A DNA stretch of 64,000 bases from Pedobacter rhodius (GTDB lineage: Bacteria; Bacteroidota; Bacteroidia; Sphingobacteriales; Sphingobacteriaceae): contig NZ_JAPWGL010000004.1 in assembly GCF_027213645.1 (NCBI RefSeq), positions 372,001 through 436,000 on the forward strand. Direction: 5' to 3'. Position numbers and translations under genes: made by a program. The notes beneath the pieces are model-generated. The model did no database searches. It had not been told where the DNA came from and was given only the letters and a program-made list of their open reading frames with translations. Below, in pieces: positions 54,847 through 64,000 of the stretch; the first letter of the stretch is position 1, and every line of letters starts with the position of its first letter.

Positions 54847-55361
54847 TTAAACAGAGATTACTTTAGCAGCGAGATCATCAATAAAAAAAGTTCCTGAGGC
54901 TTCACTTAGAGCAATCATTAATCTAAAACCGGTTGCCTCATCAGGTACGCTCAAATTTTTCCTGAAGGCAGTCCAGTCCTCGGTTCCGGTTTTTTCAATC
55001 AATGGAATTCCATCTCCCAATTTTTTATCGCCCCTGGTAAACTCCAGAATAATTACCGCGGTATTCCAGGTGTTTTTTCCCTGCGCTACATCATCCGTTT
55101 ATAAAAACCTGTAATGCTGATGGCTTTTGTATTTTTTGGCAAATTTACCTTTTGATCTATTCCTTCCCATTTGCCCTTTACATAAGAAACTATGGCCAGA
55201 CTTGCGGTTCCGGATTTATGAACAAAAGTTGAAACTTTTGCATTTCCGGCATTCCAGCTTTCCAGCTCATTCTCAAAACCACCATTACGAATCAGGTTTT
55301 TTTGTGCATTGGCCTGTAATGATGCAAGTGCGAGTAAAGCAGCAATAAATATCTTTCTCAT
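54847..55361 (-). pseudogene. Secreted carbohydrate-binding-like protein with -1 frameshift
   Basis: The 5' part (55361 down to about 55097) encodes a signal peptide (ends LQANA) and a beta-sandwich start NLIRNGGFENELESWN, typical of CBM4/9-type modules, up to ITGFYK. It then hits a premature stop (RMM and stop). In the -1 frame the domain continues without interruption: TDDVAQGKNTWNTAVIILEF, then EDWTAFRKNLSV and ending TFFIDDLAAKVISV with TAA at 54847-54849. Joined, it is a complete domain of about 170 residues. The cause may be a one-base deletion in an A run (a real pseudogene), a sequencing error, or programmed frameshifting. Its neighbours suggest mannan binding. Confidence 0.75.
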
Positions 55362-55381
55362 ATTATATCGGGTTAGGACTA

Positions 55382-56665
55382 TTACTTCAAAAAAGATTTA
55401 ATTATTTTCCAGGTAGAAGCGTCGCTATCAAAAACAGTATTTAAGCCTTGTTCTTCCTGAGGCGGATCGCCGGAGAAATCATCGCCATTTTTCCAAAATA
55501 CCTGGTTTTTTACCGGCCTTGAGCTACCCCCGAATGCCCAGAAATTGCACCCGGCGATTGCGCCGTTCTGTTTCTTGCTTTCTTTCCAAGCATTGAAAAT
55601 GCTTTTATAATAAGCGTCGCGTAGGGCTGTTGAACTTGAAATGGCAAAAGAATGGCCGTCCCGGGGTAAACCAAACTCTTCTATAACCATTGGTTTATTC
55701 AAAGCTTTTGCAATGGCTTCATGCATTTTAATGTATTCGCTGGTTTTATCAATAACCTGTTGCAGGTTTTCTGACGTAGGCGTTTCTTTAAACCAAGACC
55801 AGTTTTTTGGCCAGATGTGAATCGTCAGGTAATCAATATTTTTAAGCTGATGGATTTGCGTAAACAATTCCGCATTTTCTTCGGTACCCATTATACCTTC
55901 ACTACCAATCGTAACGAGGTGATTTTTATCCATCGATTTTATTAATGCCGACGTATTATCTATCCAGGCTTTATACGCAGGAACAGTTGCTGCCCGCATA
56001 GCCCTCGGTTCATTCGCCAGTTCCCAGGCCATAATTGCGTTTTCCGAAGCATAGGTTTTACCCGAATAAATGCTTTTATGCTTAAAAATATAATTTAACT
56101 GTTTGTTGTAATCTGCTTTACAGCTTTCGCAATTGTAAAATTTACTGGTATAATCGCGTTGCTCATCCCAGGTTAATTTTCTTTTTAATGTCTCATTATC
56201 CAGTTGCCCGTTCCAGTTCAGGTATTGCAAAAATCCTCCGCTCCACTCCCAGTTATTGCTTAGAAATAAAACAGCATACATTTTTCGTTTAGACATTTCC
56301 ATTAACAGGAAATCTAAACCCTTTAAAAGCGCTTCATTAAAAACGCCATGTTCAGGTTGTAACGAAGGTTCAACACGATCTACACCATTAATCTTCCCTT
56401 TGCCTTCTGAACCAACCAAAACCCTTAAGTTATTTATGCCTTGTGCCTTTAAAAAATCGAGTTCTTTTACCAACCGCTGTTTGCCACGTAACGGGTCTCT
56501 TTGTAAAGCCAGCAATCCGCCGTACCAATAATTTGTGCCGATGTAGTAATAAGGTTTTCCGTTAATTTGAAATTGCCGACCTTTTTGCTGTACGAAAAAT
56601 TGCTGAGCGCTTGCAAAAAAGGATGAAAATAAAATCGCAATTAGCAGCGTGGTATTTTTAATCAT
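55382..56665 (-). CDS. GH5_7 endo-beta-1,4-mannanase, secreted
   Basis: This 427-residue enzyme has a signal peptide (about 1-20), then FQINGKPYYYIGTNYWYGG, a start typical of GH5_7. Acid/base Glu219 is in AWELANEPR and nucleophile Glu330 in VIEEFGLPRDG. It should make endo-cuts in mannan, glucomannan or galactomannan. Its gene lies 20 bases upstream of the frameshifted binding-protein gene and follows the TIG lipoprotein gene after about 156 bases. Confidence 0.93.
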   Translation of the reverse strand: MIKNTTLLIAILFSSFFASAQQFFVQQKGRQFQINGKPYYYIGTNYWYGGLLALQRDPLRGKQRLVKELDFLKAQGINNLRVLVGSEGKGKINGVDRVEPSLQPEHGVFNEALLKGLDFLLMEMSKRKMYAVLFLSNNWEWSGGFLQYLNWNGQLDNETLKRKLTWDEQRDYTSKFYNCESCKADYNKQLNYIFKHKSIYSGKTYASENAIMAWELANEPRAMRAATVPAYKAWIDNTSALIKSMDKNHLVTIGSEGIMGTEENAELFTQIHQLKNIDYLTIHIWPKNWSWFKETPTSENLQQVIDKTSEYIKMHEAIAKALNKPMVIEEFGLPRDGHSFAISSSTALRDAYYKSIFNAWKESKKQNGAIAGCNFWAFGGSSRPVKNQVFWKNGDDFSGDPPQEEQGLNTVFDSDASTWKIIKSFLK

Positions 56666-56821
56666 TTCTATTTTAAAAGAGGTTGCGTCTTTAATTAACT
56701 TATTTTTGAATATTATCGCACTGGACCCGCCGAAACATTTAAAATCAGTTTTTAAAATGGTCTTCGACAGGCTCAGTACGACATTTACGATATTGATACA
56801 ACCTCAATAATTAATTGAACG

Positions 56822-57967
56822 CTATATAAATCCTAAATCGTCTACATAGATTGTGCTCGGCACTGCGTTGCCTAAGCTTTGCAGCACAAATTCTGTTATA
56901 ACCGTTGGGTTACCTAAATCTTTTAGCTGAATGGTATAGTCTGTGTAAACGCCAGGTGTTAATGTTATGGGAACTGCGTTACCATAATTACCATTAATAA
57001 CCAACTGAACTTTGCTTCCGGCTACTATGCCTGCGCCACCATAGATAGAAAATTTTATAGCGGTTAGCCCTGATTTCACGACATCTATGGTTGATCCATT
57101 ATAGCCTATCTGCAATGCGCCATATCCATCTGTAAAAGTTGTTGCAATGGCATTGGTGCCACGTTTCACATTTACAGTATTTACTAAGTTTATGGTACTG
57201 TTATAACCTAAATACGAACCCCAGCCTGTTGCAAAAACATCATCATAAAGCAAAGCTTTAAAACCAAAAGATCCTGTTGAGCGGGTTGTACCACCTGGAG
57301 TAGTTACCAAAATACGCGATTGAACAACACCGGCTGGTACTCTTACCTGTATCTGTGTACTGGTGGGCGTACCAACAATTTGTGCCGGGATAGAATCGAA
57401 AGTAACTTTTGTAACGCCTTCGAAAATGGTTCCAACTAATGTTACAATTTCGCCTGAACCTGCAGCAACCGGACTAAAAGAAGTAATTATTGGCGGTGGT
57501 TGTAAAATAGGAAAATTGAAACTTGCTGTACCAAATTTTGTGGTAACAACTAATTTATTGCTCTGACTTGCGCCGTAAGGCGTTGTTGCAGGTATAGAAA
57601 TGATGATACTTTTATCGGTTAACAAAGCGGGATTATAATTAACCTGCACCCCATTAAATGAAACTGAAAGTGTGGTTAAAAGGTTTTCTCCAACAATGGC
57701 ATATTGATTATTTAATCTTCCGGCAACAACGGTAGAATCGAACTTTACCTGTCTGGTTTCATCATATATAGAATTAGAATCTAACGTAACTCTGTGCACT
57801 ACATTTGGTAGCGTATCTGATTTACTTATAAGCCTTACTTTGGTAATTACAGGTGCTCCGCCTGCACCCTCATCGGTTTTCTTGCATGAAGAATAACCCA
57901 TTGCTACTGCCATAAACAATAAAAGCAGTGCAAATTTCGATTGTTTGTTTATCTTTTTCATGTTCAT
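56822..57967 (-). CDS. TIG/IPT-domain surface glycan-binding lipoprotein (SusE/F position)
   Basis: From the ATG at 57967 the product has 381 residues: a lipobox ending at Cys in GYSSC (about residue 28), two TIG/IPT-like beta domains (one ending PPIITSFSPVAAGSGEIVTLVG, GTIFEGVTKVTFDSIPAQIVG), and a C-terminal beta-sandwich (about 225-381). It is in the place of a SusE/F-type surface glycan-binding protein, third in the SusC/SusD operon, and presumably tethers mannan at the cell surface. The longer frame is rejected because it would overlap the SusD gene. Confidence 0.85.
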   Translation of the reverse strand: MNMKKINKQSKFALLLLFMAVAMGYSSCKKTDEGAGGAPVITKVRLISKSDTLPNVVHRVTLDSNSIYDETRQVKFDSTVVAGRLNNQYAIVGENLLTTLSVSFNGVQVNYNPALLTDKSIIISIPATTPYGASQSNKLVVTTKFGTASFNFPILQPPPIITSFSPVAAGSGEIVTLVGTIFEGVTKVTFDSIPAQIVGTPTSTQIQVRVPAGVVQSRILVTTPGGTTRSTGSFGFKALLYDDVFATGWGSYLGYNSTINLVNTVNVKRGTNAIATTFTDGYGALQIGYNGSTIDVVKSGLTAIKFSIYGGAGIVAGSKVQLVINGNYGNAVPITLTPGVYTDYTIQLKDLGNPTVITEFVLQSLGNAVPSTIYVDDLGFI

Positions 57968-57968
57968 T

Positions 57969-59621
57969 TTATTTAAAAACATAAGGTACTGGTGGTTGTA
58001 GTAATTTAGGATTTGATGCAACTTCTGTAGCCGGAAAAGGGAATAAGAATTTCGCATTCGTCATGGTAGAATATCCGTTTCCATAACTGTTAGATGGTAC
58101 ACTAGCATCGCCCGCTCCACGATCTTGTTGATTGATAATGGTAATTGCATTTGGATGATTGGTAACATTAAATCCATCTAAACGGCATAAATCAAACCAA
58201 TAATCAAATTCGAACATAAATTCTCTGCGTCGTTCTTCTAAAATATCATCACGATATAATTGAGCTGGTGCGTTAGTAGGTTTGCCTGGCGTATTGTTTG
58301 GTGTGAAATAGCCACGTCTGATTTCTGTTAAATTACCCAAACCCGCACGATTTCTGATTTTATTAATTGCTGCTAATGCTTGTGCATCTGTACTAGTTCT
58401 TGCACCAGCCATTATTGCTTCAGCAAGGATTAAATAAACTTCCGAATAACGCATCATATACACATTATTTGCTGATGATTGAGCTGAACCAACTCCTCCA
58501 TTATCAGCAGGCGTACCAACCACATATTTTTTAACAAATGTGCTTGTACCTTGTCCCTGGTTGGCCAATTGTGTGTAACCACCTGTAGCTTGATTAAGCT
58601 CAGGATAATTAGATCCAACTACCATTATGGTTGGTTTAAAACGCTTATCATCTTGTTGAAAACTATATAAGGCATCAAAAGTTACACCCAAAACACCATA
58701 ACCATCTCCGGTTCCGGTAATTACAGTACTTGCTGCCCAAGATGCTTGCAATGGATTGCCTCTACCATAACCGCCTGCTCCAGACCATTGAAGTGCGATT
58801 ACAGATTCTTCGTTATTATTATTGGCTGTTAAAAATAAATCTTTAAACTCCTTACCTTGGATATCACTACCATAAAGTTTAAATTCACCGCTGCTAATTA
58901 CTTTCTGAGCAGAAATTCTGGCATTATTGTAATCTTGCATGGTTAAATAAACTTTGGCCATTAAAGCTGTTGCTGAACCACTAGAAACACGACCTTGTGC
59001 AATAGAATTTCCACTTCTGATTTGAGGCGTTAGGTTGGCTTCAGCAAATTTTAAATCGTTAAGAATAAATTTGTAAACATCAGTTACCGGATTGGTATTA
59101 ACCTGAAAATTTTCTACATAATCTAACGTATTTTCGATGATAGGCACATTTCCAAACAACCTAACCAAATGAAAATAAGCCAAAGCTCTAAACAAATGCG
59201 CTTCACCTAAAGCATTATTAACAACTTTGGCATCTATCGTTGCAGGAACTTTTGCAGGTAAATTATTTAATATGGCATTGGATTGTGCCACAACAATCCA
59301 TAATGAATTATAAGCATTTGCAAGTTCGGTGTTTCCATCAGTTACTGAGAAATTTCCAAAATTTACTACATCTGATGAATATGAACGACCGTTTCCGCTA
59401 GCCATTTCTGTAATGGCCCATCCTCCTTTTGCTACCCATCCAAACCAAGGGGCACTATAAAGTACATTGGTGCTTGATTTTACCTGATCTGCCGTTTGAT
59501 AGAAATTATCAAGCGTAATTGAGCTTTGGGGTGGGCGATCGAAAAATTCTTTTTTACAACTGGTTACTGTACTCATTAGAAGAACAGCAATTGCAAATGA
59601 ATATTTTATATATGTTTTCAT
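57969..59621 (-). CDS. SusD/RagB family lipoprotein, mannan locus
   Basis: From the ATG at 59621 the protein has 550 residues with a lipobox ending in Cys (VLLMSTVTSC) and the SusD fold: ALGEAHLFRALAYFHLVRLF in the TPR part, and MRYSEVYLILAEAIMAGA, ILEERRREFMFEFDYWFDLCR and the final FPFPATEVASNP in the C-terminal part. It binds oligosaccharide at the surface and closes the SusC channel. It lies 10 bases after the SusC stop and one base ahead of the TIG-lipoprotein gene. Confidence 0.95.
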   Translation of the reverse strand: MKTYIKYSFAIAVLLMSTVTSCKKEFFDRPPQSSITLDNFYQTADQVKSSTNVLYSAPWFGWVAKGGWAITEMASGNGRSYSSDVVNFGNFSVTDGNTELANAYNSLWIVVAQSNAILNNLPAKVPATIDAKVVNNALGEAHLFRALAYFHLVRLFGNVPIIENTLDYVENFQVNTNPVTDVYKFILNDLKFAEANLTPQIRSGNSIAQGRVSSGSATALMAKVYLTMQDYNNARISAQKVISSGEFKLYGSDIQGKEFKDLFLTANNNNEESVIALQWSGAGGYGRGNPLQASWAASTVITGTGDGYGVLGVTFDALYSFQQDDKRFKPTIMVVGSNYPELNQATGGYTQLANQGQGTSTFVKKYVVGTPADNGGVGSAQSSANNVYMMRYSEVYLILAEAIMAGARTSTDAQALAAINKIRNRAGLGNLTEIRRGYFTPNNTPGKPTNAPAQLYRDDILEERRREFMFEFDYWFDLCRLDGFNVTNHPNAITIINQQDRGAGDASVPSNSYGNGYSTMTNAKFLFPFPATEVASNPKLLQPPVPYVFK

Positions 59622-59631
59622 ATTTCTTTTA

Positions 59632-62600
59632 TTAAAATTCTGCATTAATACCAAAAGTGTAAGTTCGTGGTGTTGGGTATCTTCCGCTATCTACATTTGT
59701 TAAAAACACGTTGTAGTTTTGGTTTCCAACCTCCGGATCAAGACCTTTATATTTAGTAAATACGTATAGGTTTTGTACGCTGGCAAAAACTTTTAATCTA
59801 TTCAGCTTTATTTTACGGATAAATTCTGATTGAAGATTATAGGCCAAGTTTACGTTCTGAACACGCAGAAAAGATCCTGATTCTATAAAACGATCGGAGT
59901 TTTTAAGGTTTGGGTTATCTCCACTACGAGGTGCAGGAATATTAGAACCTGTATTGGTTGGACTCCAGAAATCAATAGCAGAAGCCAATTGGTTTTGATA
60001 TAATCCTGATAATCCTTTTAGTTGATAGTTAAGCGCATTTAGAACTTTAGCACCATATGAACCATTTAAAAAGATAGATAAATCGAAAGATTTGTAAGAG
60101 AAATTATTGGTAATGCCATAAGTAAATTTAGGATTTGGATTTCCTAATGATGTTTGATCGGATTCATCAATTTTACCATCGCCATTTACATCTTCAAATT
60201 GGATATCACCCAACCATGTACCTGCATTATTATTGATTATTGGTCGACCGAATTGAACAGGAGCATTTCTTAACTGGTCATCTGTACGGAAAATATCTTT
60301 TACTTTATAACCATAAAATTCACCTATTGAGCCGCCAACCTGAGTTCTGGTAACCGTCATCTGAAGGAAACTTACATTTATTTTTCCATCGATAAATGGA
60401 ACACCATCTGCTAAAGAAAGTACCTTATTGTTGTATTTAGAGAAAATTACTGTTGTATTCCATTTAAAATTACCCGTTAAGTTTTTGCTGTTTATGGTAA
60501 AATCAAACCCTTTGTTGCTCACTTTACCACCGTTAATGTAAGGCGGACTAATTACACCTGTACTCGAATAAGCTGCCGCTTGTCCAACCAAATAAGCCGG
60601 AAGTGGTTTTTGGAAAAGGAAATCCTTTGATGTTTTATTGAAATAATCAAATGAAGCATCTATTCTTCCTTTAAAAAGACTAAAATCAATACCTGCATTG
60701 GTTTGCACAGCGCTTTCCCATGTTAAATTTGGATTGGCCACTTTATCAACCGCAAAGCCGGTACCCAAACCTGTAACAACTGGTGTTAAAGCCGAGCCGT
60801 ACTGATAATTTGGAAGATTCTGATTACCAACTTCACCATAACCTACCCTTACTTTGATATTATCTGCAACATCTTTTATGCCTGACATAAAAGATTCATC
60901 AGATAAACGCCATGAAACTGCAAATGCCGGAAAATAACCCGTTTGCTTTCCTTCAACAAATTTTGATGATTTATCTGAACGGATGGTTGCTGTTATACTA
61001 TATTTATTGTTATAGGTATAAATTCCCCTAGCAAAAAATGATTCTAAAGACTGGCTATCTTTGTATTCGCCAATTACGGCAGTTTTAAGGTCGCCCAAGC
61101 CAAGGGTTTGCAAATCATTACTTAAAAAGTTCTGAACCGAAGCATCTGTTCCGCCCCAGCTTGATTCATTAACCTCATAGCCTAATAATGCTGTTAAATT
61201 ATGTTTTTCATTAAACGTATGTGCGTAGGTTAAATATTCTTTCCAACCCCAAAATGTAGTGTTTGAATTGTATTCCTGTAATCTGGCCGTTGCATTACCA
61301 TAAATTCCGTACTGATAAGTAGGAACAAATACTCTTGCTGCAGAATAATTAAAATCACCATTCACTTCTGATCTTAAGGTCAAATCTTTTGAAAATTTGA
61401 TCTCGCCATAAAGCGCACCGTTTAAATTACTTCTGTTTAATACATTTGTAATTTCTAAAGATTGCGCTACCGGGTTAATCTGCCCGCCTTGTTGATTTGA
61501 ATTTGGAATTGGTCCGGCAAATGTTCCATCAGGGTTTCTAACGGCCTGATCTGGAGCACTCAATAATGCATTATAAACTATACCAGTATTATTTGATAAA
61601 CCCTGATTTTCGTTTGAGCGACTACCAGATAATGACAGACCCACTTTTAACCATGGCTTAACCTGACTGTTAGTATTTGTTCTGAAAGTATATCGTTTGT
61701 AATCGCTGCCTAAAATGGTACCATCTTGTTTTAGGTAACCGCCAGAAATGTAATAATCCAGCCCATCTTTACCACCAGAAATTCCCAATTGATGGTTTTG
61801 CATTACCGCATTTCTAAAAACCTCATCTTGCCAGTTGGTACCTTCACCCAACAATGTTGGATCGGCAAACTCACCCCTTCTTTGAACGCCTGTAACATCT
61901 GCCAAAGCATTTTCTAATACGGCATATTGCTGAAGATTCATTACATCAAGAAATCTGCCTTGCTGCGAAACGGCGCCGTAGCCATCATAAGTTACTCTGG
62001 CTGAACCATTTTTACCGCGTTTAGTTGTGATGATAATTACCCCATTTGACGCACGACTACCATATATAGCAGTTGCCGATGCATCTTTCAATACATCAAT
62101 AGATTCAATATCGCTTGGATTAATTAACGACAGCGGACTTACCGCAGATTCGCCATTATTAGCCGATAAACCAACTGTTCTACCACTTGTTGATTGATTG
62201 GTTGCATCTCCAGAAATAGGAACACCATCTATTACGTATAAAGGCTCGTTTGAAAGGCTTAATGATGTTACACCCCTAACCCGTACCGATGTTGAACTTC
62301 CTGGTGCACCAGAGTTCTGTGTAATGGTAAGTCCGGAAGCTTTACCCTGCAGCATTTGGTCGATACTTACCTGGGGTACATTTGCAATATCAGCGGCTTT
62401 GACAGAAGAAATTGCGCCATTAACGTCACCTCTCTTCTGGTTACCGTATCCAATCACAACAACGTCTGATAAATCCGTTGATGCAGACTTCAGCACAACA
62501 TTTATTACACTTTTTTCACCTACAGTAATTTCCTGTTTGTTAAGACCTATGAACGAAAATACTAATGTTGTTGCCGAACCTGCCGGAACATTTATTACAT

Positions 62601-62793
62601 ATTTACCGTCTGAATTTGTGGAAACTGCTGTTTGAGAATTTTTAATTAATACACTGGCGCCAGGTAAAGTGGTGCCCTTTTCATCTGAAACAGTTCCTGT
62701 AATTTGCCTTGTTGTTGTATTCTGCGCCATTGCCGGAGACAGTATTACAAAGCATAGAACAAACAGAATTACCGCTCGTAAAGTTCTACTCAT
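59632..62793 (-). CDS. SusC/RagA TonB-dependent outer-membrane transporter, mannan locus
   Basis: This 1053-residue protein starts with a signal peptide (ends SPAMAQ), a carboxypeptidase-regulatory-like domain (ITGTVSDEKGTTLPGASVLI), a TonB-box-like DVVVIGYGNQ segment, a plug domain with LYVIDGVPI and ESIDVLKDASATAIYGSRAS, and a beta-barrel ending in FGINAEF. It imports manno-oligosaccharides. It is the first gene of the minus-strand PUL run, with a -7-like element 33 bases upstream. No STN domain, so control by the AraC-type regulator is more likely than by ECF sigma/FecR. Confidence 0.96.
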   Translation of the reverse strand: MSRTLRAVILFVLCFVILSPAMAQNTTTRQITGTVSDEKGTTLPGASVLIKNSQTAVSTNSDGKYVINVPAGSATTLVFSFIGLNKQEITVGEKSVINVVLKSASTDLSDVVVIGYGNQKRGDVNGAISSVKAADIANVPQVSIDQMLQGKASGLTITQNSGAPGSSTSVRVRGVTSLSLSNEPLYVIDGVPISGDATNQSTSGRTVGLSANNGESAVSPLSLINPSDIESIDVLKDASATAIYGSRASNGVIIITTKRGKNGSARVTYDGYGAVSQQGRFLDVMNLQQYAVLENALADVTGVQRRGEFADPTLLGEGTNWQDEVFRNAVMQNHQLGISGGKDGLDYYISGGYLKQDGTILGSDYKRYTFRTNTNSQVKPWLKVGLSLSGSRSNENQGLSNNTGIVYNALLSAPDQAVRNPDGTFAGPIPNSNQQGGQINPVAQSLEITNVLNRSNLNGALYGEIKFSKDLTLRSEVNGDFNYSAARVFVPTYQYGIYGNATARLQEYNSNTTFWGWKEYLTYAHTFNEKHNLTALLGYEVNESSWGGTDASVQNFLSNDLQTLGLGDLKTAVIGEYKDSQSLESFFARGIYTYNNKYSITATIRSDKSSKFVEGKQTGYFPAFAVSWRLSDESFMSGIKDVADNIKVRVGYGEVGNQNLPNYQYGSALTPVVTGLGTGFAVDKVANPNLTWESAVQTNAGIDFSLFKGRIDASFDYFNKTSKDFLFQKPLPAYLVGQAAAYSSTGVISPPYINGGKVSNKGFDFTINSKNLTGNFKWNTTVIFSKYNNKVLSLADGVPFIDGKINVSFLQMTVTRTQVGGSIGEFYGYKVKDIFRTDDQLRNAPVQFGRPIINNNAGTWLGDIQFEDVNGDGKIDESDQTSLGNPNPKFTYGITNNFSYKSFDLSIFLNGSYGAKVLNALNYQLKGLSGLYQNQLASAIDFWSPTNTGSNIPAPRSGDNPNLKNSDRFIESGSFLRVQNVNLAYNLQSEFIRKIKLNRLKVFASVQNLYVFTKYKGLDPEVGNQNYNVFLTNVDSGRYPTPRTYTFGINAEF

Positions 62794-62825
62794 AATTATT
62801 TATATTTAGTTATTTTTTATTAATT

Positions 62826-62833
62826 CAAATTTA
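62826..62833 (-). promoter_or_regulatory. -7-like promoter element of the mannan PUL operon
   Basis: The minus strand reads TAAATTTG here, a full match to TAnnTTTG, 32 bases ahead of the SusC start. There is no good TTG at the -33 position, so it may need an activator. Confidence 0.38.
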
Positions 62834-63300
62834 ACAGCATTGTTAAAGGCTTTTATAATATTATTTTAACTTATGATAATCTAAAAAACACAACAGAAAA
62901 AGTATAATTAACCTAAAACAATCATTATCAATGAATTTACATCATATTACACTTATTAAAAGCATATACTTTTTTTTCCTAAATTGATTAATTTTTGATA
63001 TTATTTTGCTTATATCAGGTGTAAAGCCGGGTAAATTCATTTTAAATAATAAAACACACCAACATTTGGCATAATATTATTCGTATTGAATTTAACATCA
63101 TGTTAACATGGCATGAATTAACAGGAAAGAAGGAGCGGAATTATTTTTCCGGGAAGCCATTCAGCGCTGACGAGCCTACAAATAAATTGTAAGGTGTAAG
63201 TTCTAGGGGATTGAACCAATTTGTATTCATAGCCGTATCAGCAGAGGCAAACGCGATGTGTTAGCTATAGCCATACCGTATGCTCAGAATCAGTGACCTT
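62834..63300. other. Intergenic region upstream of the PUL
   Basis: About 470 AT-rich bases that precede the SusC gene. No gene, repeat or RNA recognised; regulator-binding sites for the PUL are expected but not identified. Confidence 0.4.
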
Positions 63301-63331
63301 AAAAAATACTCAGCCCGACATCCATCGGGCT
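63301..63331 (-). terminator. Intrinsic terminator after the M16 peptidase gene
   Basis: On the minus strand AGCCCGA/TCGGGCT (arms 63325-63331 and 63312-63318, 6-base loop) is followed by a T-rich stretch (complement of 63301-63306). It lies 30 bases past the peptidase stop. Confidence 0.8.
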
Positions 63332-63361
63332 TAAGTATCATCATCACTAACTATTAAATTA

Positions 63362-64000
63362 TTAAGGATTAACTTCCGGTTTAAAGCCTTCCGGATAGAG
63401 TATTATACGTATGAGATTACTTTCGTTTAAATATTTCCGGGCAGCATTTTTAACACTTTCGGCAGTCATATTTTTCATAACGCTATCAAATTTTGTAATT
63501 TCAGTCAGGTCATCCTGATTCAAAGCCTGTTGATCCAGATATTCCGACCAAAAATCATTTGCCCTTAAGTGTGTTTCATGATTTCTCATCTCTTCTGCTT
63601 TAAACTTTTCAATATTTGTAACCGAAGGACCTGCTTTTTTTAACGTATTGATTTCGTCCAATGTGGAGGCAATCAGTTTATCAACATTTGATGGTGCACA
63701 GCCGAGCGAAATATTTAAACTGTAGCGTGCAGCAGGTAGTTTAGTGTAACGGATATTTACCGATGGTGCATAAACCCCGCTCTCCTCTTCTCTTAACCGT
63801 TCAATAAGCTTAATTTGCAACACCTCCGCTATGGCATCCATATTTAAATTATTTTCATAGCCGAAATCGTAATTGCCACTAAAAGTTAATCTGACGGTTG
63901 CTTTAGGTTCAAGACCTGCCGATATAATTTTTGTAATCTTTCCCGAAGGCGGATGGATGCCTAAATCTTTTGCCTTTTCATGTTTATAGGCAGAAGGTAA
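63362..64000 (-). CDS. M16 (insulinase-type) peptidase, C-terminal part (partial)
   Basis: The frame is open from the window edge at 64000 to the stop at 63362-63364, giving 212 residues. The content matches the C-terminal domain of two-domain M16 peptidases (PqqL-type): LTFSGNYDFGYENNLNMDAI, VLQIKLIERLREEESGVYAP and the closing AARKYLNESNLIRIILYPEG. The zinc-binding HxxEH motif would be in the N-terminal domain outside the window, so it cannot be checked. The internal ATG at 63841 is not the true start. It is unrelated to the PUL by function and has its own terminator. Confidence 0.82.
   Translation of the reverse strand, partial: LPSAYKHEKAKDLGIHPPSGKITKIISAGLEPKATVRLTFSGNYDFGYENNLNMDAIAEVLQIKLIERLREEESGVYAPSVNIRYTKLPAARYSLNISLGCAPSNVDKLIASTLDEINTLKKAGPSVTNIEKFKAEEMRNHETHLRANDFWSEYLDQQALNQDDLTEITKFDSVMKNMTAESVKNAARKYLNESNLIRIILYPEGFKPEVNP

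Overview
The window looks like a chromosomal segment from a soil or freshwater member of Bacteroidota, most likely a Sphingobacteriaceae genus such as Pedobacter. The signs are two SusC/SusD pairs, promoters of the Bacteroidota type (TTTG, about 19 bases, TAnnTTTG), near absence of Shine-Dalgarno sequences, AT-rich intergenic DNA, DUF6520, MauE and TlpA-DUF3738 genes, and a large mannan polysaccharide utilisation locus (PUL). I see no rRNA, tRNA, CRISPR array or intact insertion sequence.

Layout. (1) 1-13900 is a stress and signalling block: a MarR-like regulator with a DUF2805 protein, a cold-shock protein, a MaoC-type hydratase, PRC-barrel, YtxH and DUF2383 proteins, a GAF histidine kinase, a bestrophin-like channel, and two copies of a two-gene cassette (CheY-like receiver plus DUF892 ferritin-like protein), one of them next to a PAS/AraC regulator. 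(2) 14408-17149 is a secreted GH78 alpha-L-rhamnosidase. (3) 17700-25500 holds a lanthipeptide-type system: a full-length class I dehydratase (LanB), a LytS-type kinase and LytTR regulator, and on the opposite strand an unannotated 45-residue Ser/Thr-rich peptide that looks like a RiPP precursor. It is followed by a MauE-like membrane protein and a DUF6520 peptide. (4) 25493-31448 is a TlpA-DUF3738/SusC/SusD operon. (5) 32200-37500 holds an XRE regulator, a MASE3/PAS kinase and a cytoplasmic-type alpha-amylase. (6) 37660-40371 is a second LytS/LytTR pair, again with a small Thr-rich precursor-like peptide (50 residues, one Cys) on the opposite strand. In both loci the peptide and kinase genes are divergent and their start codons are separated by exactly 93 bases. 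(7) 40793-62793 is a sialate-O-acetylesterase-like gene and a (galacto)(gluco)mannan PUL.

The mannan PUL reads as a complete pathway. SusC/SusD and a TIG-domain lipoprotein bind and import oligosaccharides. GH5_7, three GH26 enzymes, a GH5_2-like enzyme and a GH27 alpha-galactosidase cut backbone and side chains. A sodium:solute symporter carries mannobiose inward. An AGE-family epimerase converts it to mannosyl-glucose and a GH130 enzyme phosphorolyses that. A divergent AraC-type regulator sits in the middle. One secreted, carbohydrate-binding-like gene in this locus carries a -1 frameshift.

The most unusual element is the pair of peptide/two-component modules and the single LanB. My inference is a dehydrated peptide made by LanB and sensed or controlled by LytS/LytTR systems, analogous in logic to Gram-positive peptide quorum sensing. 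Gene layout and peptide composition support this; no function is proven here.
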